From positions 3,906,001 to 3,970,000 of the forward strand of contig OY727102.1 of assembly GCA_963402885.1 (NCBI GenBank): a stretch of 64,000 nucleotides of DNA. The letters are read 5' to 3'. The position numbers were made by a program, and so were the translations under genes. The DNA comes from Antedon bifida. Its lineage: Eukaryota > Echinodermata > Crinoidea > Comatulida > Antedonidae. Of the stretch, positions 11,540 through 24,400 are shown in pieces. Numbering within the stretch: position 1 is the first letter of the stretch; the number at the start of each line of letters is the position of its first letter. The notes below the pieces were generated by a model. That model saw nothing but the letters and a program-made list of their open reading frames with translations, was not told the origin of the DNA and did not search any database.

Positions 11540-12060
11540 TCAGAAATGGCATATCTGTTTTTTACTAAAATTCCCCATTAGACTGAATATGAATGCATGC
11601 CTTCTAAACATTTTTTAGACCAAAATTTACTTGCTGCCCGAGATACAAGTACCTATTTATATTTGTTCATTTAACCCTTGACCCTGACCCTTTGACCGTT
11701 TGTAACATTTTTCAAAATGTGTAACAAATAACAAAATGTATATTTCGAACAATTTAAGACCAAATTCAAGTGTCTACGACCAGTAATTACGAAGATACAT
11801 ATATGCCCTGGGTTGTGGGTCAAAGGTCAGAAATGGCATTTCCTGTAATTTTTTACTAAAATGTCCTATTAGACTGAATATAAATGTAAATCTTCTGATC
11901 AATTTGAGACCAAAATTACCTTGATGTGACCAGTGTTTGTCGAGATTTAAGGACCTATTGGTATATGACCTTTTGACCTTTCGCCACATTTTCAAAATGT
12001 GTAACCAAGCCAAAATTGATTGTTTGACTACCCTAAACCAATTTCTGAAGTCAAATTCTC
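11540..12060. repeat. Two diverged ~285 bp tandem units
   Basis: GTCAGAAATGGCA recurs at ~11540 and ~11827, and TTTTCAAAATGTGTAAC at ~11708 and ~11988, with related sequence between (TTTTTTACTAAAAT, TTAGACTGAATAT). Divergence is considerable. It contains several TGACC words but no coding signal. Confidence 0.65.
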
Positions 12061-12482
12061 TGGACCTCAAAGAGAATACAAAAGTTGATCTAGCTACTAG
12101 AGTACACTTACTGTATGACATACACAAACTTACACATACTTATACATATTTGTTTTTTTGTAGTGGATCAACAAAAAATAAATAATTTACTTATTTCAAA
12201 ATGAAATTATTTTAAAGACTAGGTATAACGATTCATAAGATTGCATACATTACTATGTAAAGATACTGTAACAAAGGTAGACAATGTGTAAATTATAATG
12301 AACTTAACTCCAACAAATTGACTACAGGATTAAGTTGCAAGAGAATACACACAGTATACTTTACCATTTGTGATAAGATGTGTTTTGCTATAAATTTATT
12401 GGTTGTCTATTTAGCACTTTTTAATACTTATATAGATTTTATCACTATTATTGAACTTATGATTATGATTTTGTTTATCAAG

Positions 12483-15400
12483 GATGGAAACACTCCACTT
12501 CATTTGTATCTGCGTGATACAAATTGTACCTTGGAATTAGTGTTATTCTTTATAAAGCAAGGTGCACCATTAACATTGCAAAATAAGGTAATTTTGTCAC
12601 TAATAAACACTTACTGTATGACAGTACATACACAAACTTACACATACTTATTACATACATGGAGAATGGTATAATATCTTAATATGAATAATATATAGTA
12701 TATATTGTAAACCTAACATAACAGAGTAAAATGTATAATTATTAATGTGTCAGAAAAATCTTTTATCTAGTTTTTTTTTTTAAACTTCATTATTATTATA
12801 ATTATATAAAGATTTTTCAGTTCTACTTTTAGTCATTTAACTATTTGTAATATAATAACAACAAAATAGCAAATAACATAATTGACATCATAAAATATAT
12901 AAAAATGTACCATAAATTGATTATTTCACTAAAAGGCATTTGACCTTTTGGATCATTGCATTGCCTTTATAGACTTCTTACTATAATATAGGTTCTATCC
13001 GATTTATCTCTGATTTCCTTTCCAATAGAAAATAACTAAATTACACACACCATTTTATGCAACTTTGTAGTGTGAAGAGATATGGAAATTTTGGTTGTAC
13101 CACAAATAGATTTGGAAAGAGTCCACTACCATACCTTACCAATATGTTTTTATTGTTTAACAAAGATACCAATATATTATAAAGTGACAATATGAGTTTT
13201 TAAATTATTATTCATTTGATGTTGTTGAATTGTTAAATTTTAAAAATTGCTTTACTAATAATAAATAAATACAATAAAGGAGTTTGCTATGAAAACACCA
13301 GCGGTTTAATGGTAGTGTCTGTATATGAAGCATACTAGCAGTTTTTTTTTTTTTTTTTTTTTTCTTTTACACATTATTAGCATACTAATGTGTGTTTATT
13401 TTAATATTTATAGATATCATAGTCTACTATACTGCCCTGATTTACGAAAGGGCATTATCTCAATTTTTTTCAAAATTGAGATTTTTGTCTTACATGACTT
13501 TTGAGGGTATAATCTATCATTTAAACTTAACAGCTACTAACAATTTTTTCTATAAATATTAAAAATATTTAAAAAATTAAAATCAGTTTGGGCATTATCT
13601 TTATTCATACCTACAAAAAATTCAGCAGAAAGCATTATCTTAAAAAAACAATACACAACAGGAAATGATCGCTTGACTGCACACTGAAGCAGTAACAATT
13701 ATCCAATCAGAGGTTGACTTGATGCATGCTAATTAGCACGCTCAAACTATGTTTGTAGATGTTAACTAAAATAAATTGAATCTTTTAATCAAAATATTGT
13801 ATTTGACAACACTAAAATACATTTATGTGGATACCAAACTAAAATGGAAAAACATGACTACAAAGAACATTTTCAAGTGCCTATTGAATGAGTAGGCCTA
13901 AGTTTATTACTTTTTATTACTTATGTCTTCGTTATTATCCTTGAAAATGTTGAAAATGTAAAAAAAAGTCCAATGGTCATTTGTAGTGTTTTCCAATTGA
14001 TATTTAAATCAATGTCAAGCAACTTTTGTTATAAAACAATGGCATTGGGAAATTTGTATTTTAGTCTTTTGAATTACATTTTGATTGAATAGAGCTTTTT
14101 GGGTGTGGCTGTAAGCAAGCGTAGTCATTACATTGAATTGAATTCCATTACATTGATTATTCCTTTACATTGACTATTCTATTACATATTAATATATTTG
14201 CATAATATTAATTTGTACTTTTTATAGACAACAAAATGTCTCATACCGACTTCTATGCATACCAAAAATTCATGATGTTAAAAAAGTACTATTTTAAAAA
14301 GTTGAAACAAAATTAAACCGGAAATGTGAATATATGGATACCAGTTATATGTCTAGAGAGTTTTAAAAGAAAAACAGGAATTCCACAAATTAAAAAAGAC
14401 AACATAATAAAGAAATTGATTCCACAAACAGAAAACTTTTGGAAAAATCTACCAACTTCAAACGTACGCAATCTGTTAGAAAACGAATAAATATATCAAA
14501 TACAAAACTAAATATAATGCATAAAGCAATAATCTGTATCAAGAGAGAAAATGCGATAAAATCACTGTACATCGAGTTTTTATAAATGGTTATTTTATGT
14601 TTTTGTCATCAAATTTCATGAAATCCTTCCAAAGCGAGTACCACAATCCCGCCCCCCTAAACCCATCCCCACCCCCACAAACACCCTCCCCACCCCTCGC
14701 CCAACGGCCACATGTTACTCACTCTCATTAACTTTAACCTATCCCTAATGCAACATATTTGTCTTGTGCTATTAGATGTTTTGTAGTGTACATTCTATGT
14801 AAATATAGAGATAATGCCTTTTGTTAAATTATCTATTGTTATTAGTTAGTATGAATAATTTACAAGAAGGAATTATCTCAATTTTGACCCCCTAAAAAAT
14901 AAATTATTAAAATAAAATTCATGTTACATATTTTCTATATATGTACTAATACCTATTATAACTGAAAAACCATTAATTTGTCTTTAGATTTTTAAAGATA
15001 AACTCAAACACGTTTTGCTTATTTACTCAAAACTACATTTTTTGAGATAATGCCCTTTCGTAAATCAGGGCAGTATAGGATAGTGATAATGGTTTTTTAT
15101 TTGATAAGGGTGTCTGGATAGTACCGCTCAGTAGCAAATATCAATTCATATTATTTCTTAATACTAACTAAAACATTAATTTGTTTATAGGAAGGAAACA
15201 CACCAGTGAATATTTTAGAAAATAATAAAATGCACAAAAACAAATATGAAAAGGACAAGATTTTAAATTTCTTTGACAGTAAGTGATACCTTAATTTTAT
15301 ATTTTTAACTTGTAAGAGGTTAATTATGAACAATAAAAAATTATTTGACATTGTTTTAAATTTGATATTTATATAAATATTAGATTTATTAGTTCCAGTA

Positions 15401-18400
15401 GTATACTCCAATGGTAAATATGCTAGTTATTTACTTTGAACAAAAATTGAATCGAAATACGTAATGATTTACAGTACCTGAAATTTACTTTAAAGAAAAA
15501 AATAGTCAAATTGTCTGTATAATGTCATTTTGACTGTTTTTCTCTACGAAAGTAAATAACTTTATTAAAACTGCATAATGGCTTATTCAAAGTCTTTTTA
15601 TTAATGTTCATTTTTCATGTTTTGGGGGACAATTTTTATTTTATTTTTTATTTTATTCAATTTTCAGGCACAAAAATACATAACAACAAGACAGCGGTGC
15701 AGCACCCTGGGGATTGCCATGAGTGTAAAGCTCTCCATATACTGCACTTGAACAATAAAAATACAAAGATATAAAAATTTAACAACAACAATCATTAAAA
15801 TTGAATCTAAAAATATATCCAAAAATCAATACATCTTTAACAAAAATTAAATTATTTATCAATAGACTTAGATGTTAATCTTGTATGCTGATGTTATATA
15901 TGAACAAAAAAAGTGCATTTCAAATTTGAAATTTTGAAAATGTTATATTATTATTTTTATATTAGAATCATTACTTCCAGCAGAAGTATATTCCAGGGGT
16001 AAAGATGCTATTAAAATATACAAAGATGAACTTCAAAATGGTGAAATTGCAGTTGTGAATTCAAGATGTATGTTTCTTGGGAAAGAAGGTGTTGGCAAGA
16101 CTAGTTGTGTAAAGGCTATGCTTGGTAAAAGGTAACAAATAACCACTAAAATTAATGTTACTCTTCCCTGAAATAACTTTTAATTATTTGTAGTAATGTA
16201 TCATATATCAAGTATATGTACTTTGATAGAAAGCCCATTTTTGTTTATTCAAATAAACATTATTCCCTGTTGAATTGAAGATTGAATTGAATTATTAGAT
16301 GATTTTTGTTTTGTTCATAGTTCTATAAAAGTAAACCTATGCTATGATTAGTTTTTTTTATTATTTGTACAATTTCTGTTTTTCAGTAAATAATATATGT
16401 TTCAGTCTTGACATTTCTTCTATTAAGATAATGTTCAAATTTACTATAAATTGTTATAATAGGTTCAATTCCAGAGAGCCATCGACAGATGGTATCGTTA
16501 CTACAACAGTGTTTCAAGCAACAAAGGAGGATTGTAGTAAGTGGAAGGAGGTGAAAGATGTAGATGGTGAGTCAGCATCATGAACTCTTGGTTCAATTAA
16601 ATATACTGTATAATAACATGTTCATCCGACTAAGAAAGTTTTTTGAGATGTGATGTCACATTAACCGTACATAAAAGACAAACAGTCAAATGTCAGTTTA
16701 GACAGAGTTAGTAAATAGTGCTGTGTCATAAAAAATCAGACATATTCGTTATTTAGTGGCAAGGGTCAAAACAAACACGTTTTTTTGCATGTGCGACAAA
16801 TGTTTTTTTAACAAAAAACTCCTCAATCTAAAGTTTAGATAATAATATTTATGAATCAAGTAAAAAAAAATTGGGGAAACTATTTTGCGCTCCGCGCCAG
16901 CGCCAAAAAGTTGTAAGAAATTCAATATCAATCAGATGTACCTATTGTTCTCTATTTAGCGCTTTAAGCCAAACTGTTACTACGAGTAACAAACTTTAAA
17001 GGTAAAGCGATAGGTCCTGAATAATTTGAAATTACGTTTTAATATAAACACAAACTAAAAATAAATTTGTGGTCAATTTTCAACGATTAACCCATAATGA
17101 AATTAAGCAATTACTATCTGAGCTCAACATTATAACTCGCTTAGCTTCATCAAGCCTTTTATGTTTTCCACTAGGTAAATTTATTCGCGCGAATTTAACA
17201 TTTTCGCGTATACGCGCATGCGCAGTTTAATTTCATCAACAAAGTTTTCCATTGGGTGTGTGTATACGCGAAAATCTTTGATTCGCGCGAATAAATTCGC
17301 CTAGTGGAAAACAGGCTTTACCACATAATGTTCTTATCTTTTCATAATAGGGAGTTTTCGGATGAGCATGTAAACGTTAACCATAACTCTATTTTCCAAG
17401 CTCCGCCCACTTTGTAAATAAATTGATCTGCGTGTGCGCTAGCATTACGAAAAACTTTAGTTACGTGCGTCGAGAACCTTATTTCTGAAAAATAGCGTAA
17501 ATGAAAAACGTTAACCGAAACATGATTAAACATCATTCTAGTCTCTAAACCCAAGGTATTCCATGATTTGTTTTAATAAGAGTGGCGTATGTTGGGTGCG
17601 CTACACATGCGTTGCGTTCTACACTTCCCGTCGAAGCGCGAAATCAAAAGTAAGTACGTTAACGCAACTGTTCGCTGAACTACGTTGTTATGCAAATGAG
17701 TAGAATGTTGACATCATCTGTGAACGTTTACGTGTTGTCACATGCACCCCTTAAGGGTCCAAAAAATCAATACGTCAGATTTTGATCTTAGTTTCTTTCG
17801 CTATCTTTGGTAATGAGAGCAACGCTAGGGCAGAGTGGTAGCATCCTGCATTATCTTGACGCAGATACACAGAGTGTATCTCGGGTGCAATTGATGGCAG
17901 CTGCCTCAACACATCGTCGATGATTGCCACAACAGTAGTACTATCCTGACTGCAAGATTTAAACATATGCACAAACGTAAGCAGCATCTGTACCTCTCTG
18001 TCTTTATTCTTTTTCGTCAAGACCGTTATGTGCCACGGAAGTCCACGCTTCCACCAGTCTCTTTGGCTTTTGCGGTATTTACGTGGTACAAACTTTATTG
18101 CTCAGTCTAAAACAATTAGGGCACAACCAGGATTCAAATCTCCTAAAATATCATGTCGTGCAGCGTCTTGATTAATGGATCTTAAGATATACGCCTTCCA
18201 CGTCTCTATGTCTTGGACTGACTGTGTAATTACGTACTGCATGTCATCTTTCTCTTCAGAAGAGCAGCACACTTCGTTTAAAGCTTCATGAATTTCAGAC
18301 AAAGCTTCTGGAAATATACGACATCTGTCACATGTTGCATTGTGGTCATGATCACAGACAGTCTGGTAATCTTTGTCTTCGCAAGAACTAAGCTATACGC

Positions 18401-21400
18401 CCTACAATGATCGGCAACTTCAGAATGGAGAGCGTAGAGAAAACTTTACGAGCCTTGCGCATGTGGAAATGTTTAGTACGGTCTTAAACTTGCTCCAGCA
18501 TAATGTTCTTATCTTCTCATAAGAGATAAAGATAAAGGATATTTAATTGGAATTTTTACTTACAGGTTCTTGTTTAACAGTTTAAATTACATGAAATATA
18601 TAAAAATATAAAAATTTTATTATATATTTACCTGAACCAACTTGCAGGAATGTTCCTATTTTCTTTAATATTAGTTGCGAATCTTCTTTGCTAATACCCT
18701 ATCACACTTGGGTCCCCCTCTCCCTTGCTGTGACTGGAGAGATCTGGCGGCACTCTATGTATACATATGTTGTTATTTCCTCGAGACCAACCTAACCCAA
18801 TTTCCGATCGATGGAAGGGACAAACAGTCCAACTATGAATATCAGCGGGCAAGGTAAATATGGCTGCTCGACTAAGAATTCGTCTTTTCTATCGAATCCA
18901 CAAGTTCCGCCAACAAACCGATTTAAAAGAACATGAAATATCCATTGAACTTAAAGCCATCAGACAACAGTTATATATAAGAATTATTGTTAACACGTCT
19001 TTAAATTGTAAGAAGTTAACTAAACTGGATAACAAATCAGTTTCTTTGTCAACGTCAATGAAGATATCGTTGTCTATCGAATATACGCTTCACACTCAGT
19101 AAAGTGTTTTGTCTACTGTGGCTAATGTTTTAACTGTCGTTATTTTTCGATTTTCTCGAAAACTAAGCGATATTTTACCAAACAAACTACACATCAGGTT
19201 TACTTACATCAAGGTCTACCAATGTGCAAAATATGAGCCAATTCGATTTTTTGACCCTTGCCACCTAATGTTTGATTTTAAGTGACTGGCTCTCTTAAGC
19301 ATGTGTAGACTCTACACAATCATCTCTGACAAAAGCACTGCTTACATTTAACTAAACACCGTCATCGGTATTTAAATTATAATTTTATAACACAATGTTT
19401 ACATTTACAATTATGCTGTATTTATTTAAAAATATTGATTTGATTTTTTTTATTTCTGAAATACCGATTTCAGAAATGTGCACACCATTACAATCAATTA
19501 CTTATCATTTTTTTATAAATGTAAATTGGTATTTATCTAAAGTACTTTACCTGTTTTTTTATTTGTACAGGCGTTGAGCTATCCAAGCAAATTCGTTCAC
19601 ATGCGTTAACAGAAAAGGTTAATAAGAAATTAGGCAAAGGTAGAGTTGGCACATAAAGCAATTCAAGCTTTATGGTTATTTAAGATAATCATCTGAAGAT
19701 TTAAAAAGGGTAGATCAATGAACATATTATATTTATCGATGGTTTTATTTTGAAATGTTGTTTAGAAAGGAAATTACGAGCTATAGTTAAGAGTGTAATG
19801 ATGGGAAAGGGAAAAGGAGATGTGGGTGACATAACTAGTATATGGGACTATGCTGGTCAACTAGACTACTACATAACACACAGGGTATGTTTGTTTTTAT
19901 GCATCTTTATTACTTATGTATTATGACTATCATTGTAAAATCATTTAAAACTAGGTGTGCTTCTTTTGCTTCTTTCTGATTAAGGTTCAGATACAGCTAA
20001 TTTAAAATTATAATAATATTTCTAAAAAATGTATTCAGCAATAGCAATACAATATTATGTACAGTATAACATTTAAAGATGTATTGTCCGTTTGACTAAT
20101 TCCCAAAAAAAAGTCTAAACTTATCTTAACTTTCATCAAAAAATAGTCGAAAAGAAATAATTGAACTGAAATACAGACGTTTTTTTGTTCAAAAAATAAC
20201 TTTGACTTCCAGTCAAAGTTTTCGATCAAAACATATCTCATAATGCAATGCACTTGTTTGGCTACTCTGTTTGCATAATCATAAAACTTCCTCGCGATCT
20301 ATGTGAAAACACCTTCTCAACCGTGACGAGTTGTAAACAATCCTAATTAGCATCATGCATAAAATGCATACTCGTGGTTTGAAATCTTTGTTTACTTTCA
20401 CTCGCAACGATTTTCCAGACGAAATGTAATCAAATTAATTTAACTGTTAATTACATAAACTTGTTTTTTGCTCGAATTTTCGACTTAAAGTGAATAACTT
20501 TAATATTACTTTGATATGGCCAATTTAAATTTAAAATATTTTGACCTTCACTTCAGGGACAATACATCTTTAAATATATGTGTTAGTTTAAAAAAACAAT
20601 AATAAATGGTCTTTTTATATTTCAGTTTTTTCTCACAAATAAAGTGTCTTACTGTGTGGCATTTAATGTCAAGGACAACTTGGATGAACAAGCTAATCCA
20701 CGAGATTCGACACTAGTAAGTAAAATGTATTACTAGCGAATTGTTAATTCACACATTTGTAGATTTAATTTTATTATACTTTTAAAATCATAATTATATT
20801 GCATTTGATTTTAGGATTCACTAGGTATGACTAACCTGGACATGAATTTGTTCTGGGTAAGGTCCATTTATGAACATAGTGTGGTACAACATGACCGTTC
20901 AGAAAACCCCATTTTAATTGGCAAGAGCATCATAGAGTCACCTCCTATCAGTTTGGTTGCTACTCATATGGATGAATTGTCAGGAACGCCAACAGAAAAA
21001 CAGATGAAGGTAATAACTATAGTATAATATTTCAATACCATTCAACAAAACTCATTGAGTGTAAAATTATTAGTAATATAATTTAAATATTTAAGGCTGA
21101 GAAGATGTTCAAACAGATGTTTGATGCAGTGGAACGAATGCCGTATGCCAAGCATGTAGATCGTGAAATGTACATGGTGGATAACACTGTAAAGTCACAT
21201 GAAGATATTAAGAAACTTAATCGAAATGTTGGTAGATACATGAAAGCAATGGTGGAAAAAATTCCAGTAAAGTGGGTTGATTTACAGGAATGTTTGCAAA
21301 TAATTGGAAAAAAAAGATTGTACATTACCTTGCCAGAGGTAAGAATTTGAATTTGGTTTTGAACATTTATATACACTGTAGAGCTTTTTTCATAAAACAC

Positions 21401-24400
21401 AAATGAATAGCAGTAATAAACATTTTAAACAGCTATTTATGTGTAAGATGAAGCAAATTGCAGTAAACCCTCTAAGTGACTAAATTCTCAGTGCAACATT
21501 TATTCAACATCATGTTGTATGTATACTCTGAATATTAATTTTACAATAAGATTCGCAATTGTGTTTTATTACATGATAATCAAATAATACAATCAGCTCA
21601 GCTGTGAGCAGACTGTATGCCAAGAGATAAAGGAAGAAGTAGTAGTTGAGAAGAAACATGTTGGCTACCATTACTGTACTTAATAATAATATGCTGTTTG
21701 TAGATTGTTTAATTTTAGAGAATTCAGTATAATTAAAACCATTTCAATTTAAATTCTGTATTAGATATCTAAGATTGCAACTCAATGTGGAATATCCGAG
21801 CATGTGCTCATCACTGTGATAACATATTTGAATGACACTGGAATAATCATGTACACCGGCACTAATGAGAAATTAAGAGACATTGTGATAACAAATCTTC
21901 ACTGGATGATTGAAATTGTGACAAAAGTCATCACAGTAGTAACACCAACGTTTGAAATGGTTAGTAAATGCATATTATATATAACTTTAGATTTTCACCA
22001 GTCCCTTTCTTAGTCCGACTCATTAATGATGATGTTTCAATGAATATGGAAGAGGCTGGCACTATTTAACTTACCGGTGGACAAATTTTAATGTGTTAAT
22101 TTTTTTTAAACTAGTTTTACCAATTTTTACATATTTATACATTTTTAGCAAATTTTGTAAAATACTACTTTTCAGCCTTTTGGCTGCCATTGTATTTTGA
22201 TGTCTTTTTTATGAATAAATATACCTGAATATATAACTAGATTTTAATATACTAGATTGCAAATAACATAAAATAAAATAATATGACTCTGATTAATGTA
22301 TATCTTCAAACTTGGTATTAGTTGTATATCAGTAGATCTATTACATTTAGAATCTGGTTTTTTTTTCACAGAAGAAAGTAGAAGATCGGAAGCAATTACA
22401 GAAGCTATGGGAAAAGCTTAGCAATGAAGGAGTTCTTGAAGAGAAGTTACTTCGTTATTTGTGGCGAAACGAAGATGAAGATCTCTTTGAAATCTTTGTA
22501 GAATTGATGAAAATTTTTCGTTTGCTCTTTGAGAAGAAAAAGGTTGGCAAATGCTCTACATTATTAATCGTTTCTTTGATGAAGCTCTTAGTAATCACTT
22601 GTACCAATTTATGTCTAATTGTAATTTTTATATTAACAGGGAATTGAAGAAGGTAACCGGGTATTCTTGGTTCCTTGTCGAATGAAAGTTGACAAAAAGG
22701 ACATTCTGAAAGTCACAGCAGATGACACACAAACGGTATCTATTTATCTGACTCCAACTGACTTTCTTCCTGATGCTGTGTACAACACGTTGGTTGTTGC
22801 ATTCCTGGAATTGATGACTGACAAGGGTATTGATGATTCAGAAGTGTTCCGGAATCGTAGTGATTTCAAATTTAGTAATCACACTGTCAGTTTAGGTTCT
22901 GTCAGAATTAACCATGATAAGGAAAAACCATACGCATTAAAGGTATGAAATAAATTACAGAATTCATTCATTATTATTATTATTATTCAAGGTATTTTTA
23001 TTCAATAAAGGAAATCATACAGGCAGCCAAAGGCTGAAATGAGTACAATTTTACAGATATAAACATTTGAAATTAATGTACATTATATAATAATACAATT
23101 TTAAAAAATAATGTTTGTTAAATAAATATTTTCCTTTATAGCTTGAAATATCACGCTGGAATAAAATCAAGCGTCGTGTTGGTACAGCAGGTGATGAGAC
23201 TGAACAAAAGTTGATATCTGAACCTCAACCTAGTGTCTGCATAGAGGTAATCAATATTAGATTATTACAAAATAACAAACAAGTATATACATTTGTTTTA
23301 GTTACGGTTTTAAACAGGACCATATTGAAAACCACCATATTTCTGAATTATGTTATCCTGTAAAAATATGTTTTAAATAAAAAAAAATGAATAAAAATAA
23401 ATTTAATATGTAACACATAAATCTACCAAAATTAAATGTCAACCCATGTTTTAGGTTCTAAACTACCTGAAGGAGCAACTGAAAACTGTTTGCAATATAT
23501 ACGAGGGCATTGGATACAATCTACGTGTGTTATGTACTGCTTGTGAACCATATGAGCATCACTTAATTGATCTTGACAAGTGTTTGAAAAATGATTCTGT
23601 TCCATGTGGAAGAAAGAATGCTATGGATACTGCTCATATCAAATACTTTTTTTCAACTGGTAAGTTGGACTTTTATGCTTTATCGTCGTCATTACTTCAT
23701 CATAATTATATCTTAATAGTTGTCATCACTATTCATCATTATCAATCAAAATAAAAACTATACTAATCCTAGTATTGTGTTATTGCATTATATAGGCCCT
23801 ACTAAAGAACCAGTACCAAAGCCAGAGTCATTGCCAGCGTCAGATCTAGAGTCAGAGCTAAAGCCAGTAACAGCTCTAGAGTCGGAGCTAAAGCCAGTAA
23901 CACCACTAGAGTCAGAGCTAAAGCCAGTAACACCACTAGAGTCAGAGCTAAAGCCAGTAACAGCACTAGAGTCAGAGCTAAAGCCAGTAACAGCACTAGA
24001 GTCAGAACTAAAGCCAGTAACACCACTAGAGTCAGAGCTAAAGCCAGTAACACCACTAGAGTCAGAGCTAAAGCCAGAAACAGCACTAAAGTTAGAGCTA
24101 AAGCCAGAAACAGCACTAGAGTCAGAGCTAAAGCCAGTAACAGCACTAGAGTCAGAGCTAAAGCCAATAACAGCTCTAGAGTCAGAGCTAAAGCCAGTAA
24201 CACCACTAGAGTCAGAGCTAAAGCCAGAAACAGCACTAAAGTTAGAGCTAAAGCCAATAACAGCACTAGAGTCAGAGCTAAAGCCAGTAACAGCACTAGA
24301 GTCAGAACTAAAGCCAGAAACAGCACTAGAGTCAGAGCTAAAGCCAGTAACAGCACTAGAGTCAGTGTCATTGAGGATATTCGGAGGTAATGATATTTAT

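Larger units (their letters stand above)
16754..19267. mobile_element. Candidate decayed DNA transposon carrying a transposase-like pseudogene
   Basis: Left end TAGTGGCAAGGGTCAAAA (16754-16771) is matched, with one difference, by the reverse complement TTTTGACCCTTGCCACCTA at 19249-19267. The bracketed 2.5 kb includes the pseudogene at 17740-18460 and a smaller MITE at 17152-17318. It lies in a ROCO intron. The inverted match is only ~18 bp, so the element limits are tentative. Confidence 0.5.

Noticed and set aside
12318..12674. 118-codon frame as a stand-alone gene
   Set aside because: Only the middle (12483-12587) is protein-like: it is an ankyrin exon with a proper acceptor and donor, and the ends are intron read-through.
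23802..24371. Long antisense frame rich in Leu/Ala/Thr over the LESELKP repeat
   Set aside because: Purely the complement of the 30 bp coding repeat; no start context, splice logic or domain. The same holds for the antisense frames over 25261-26900.
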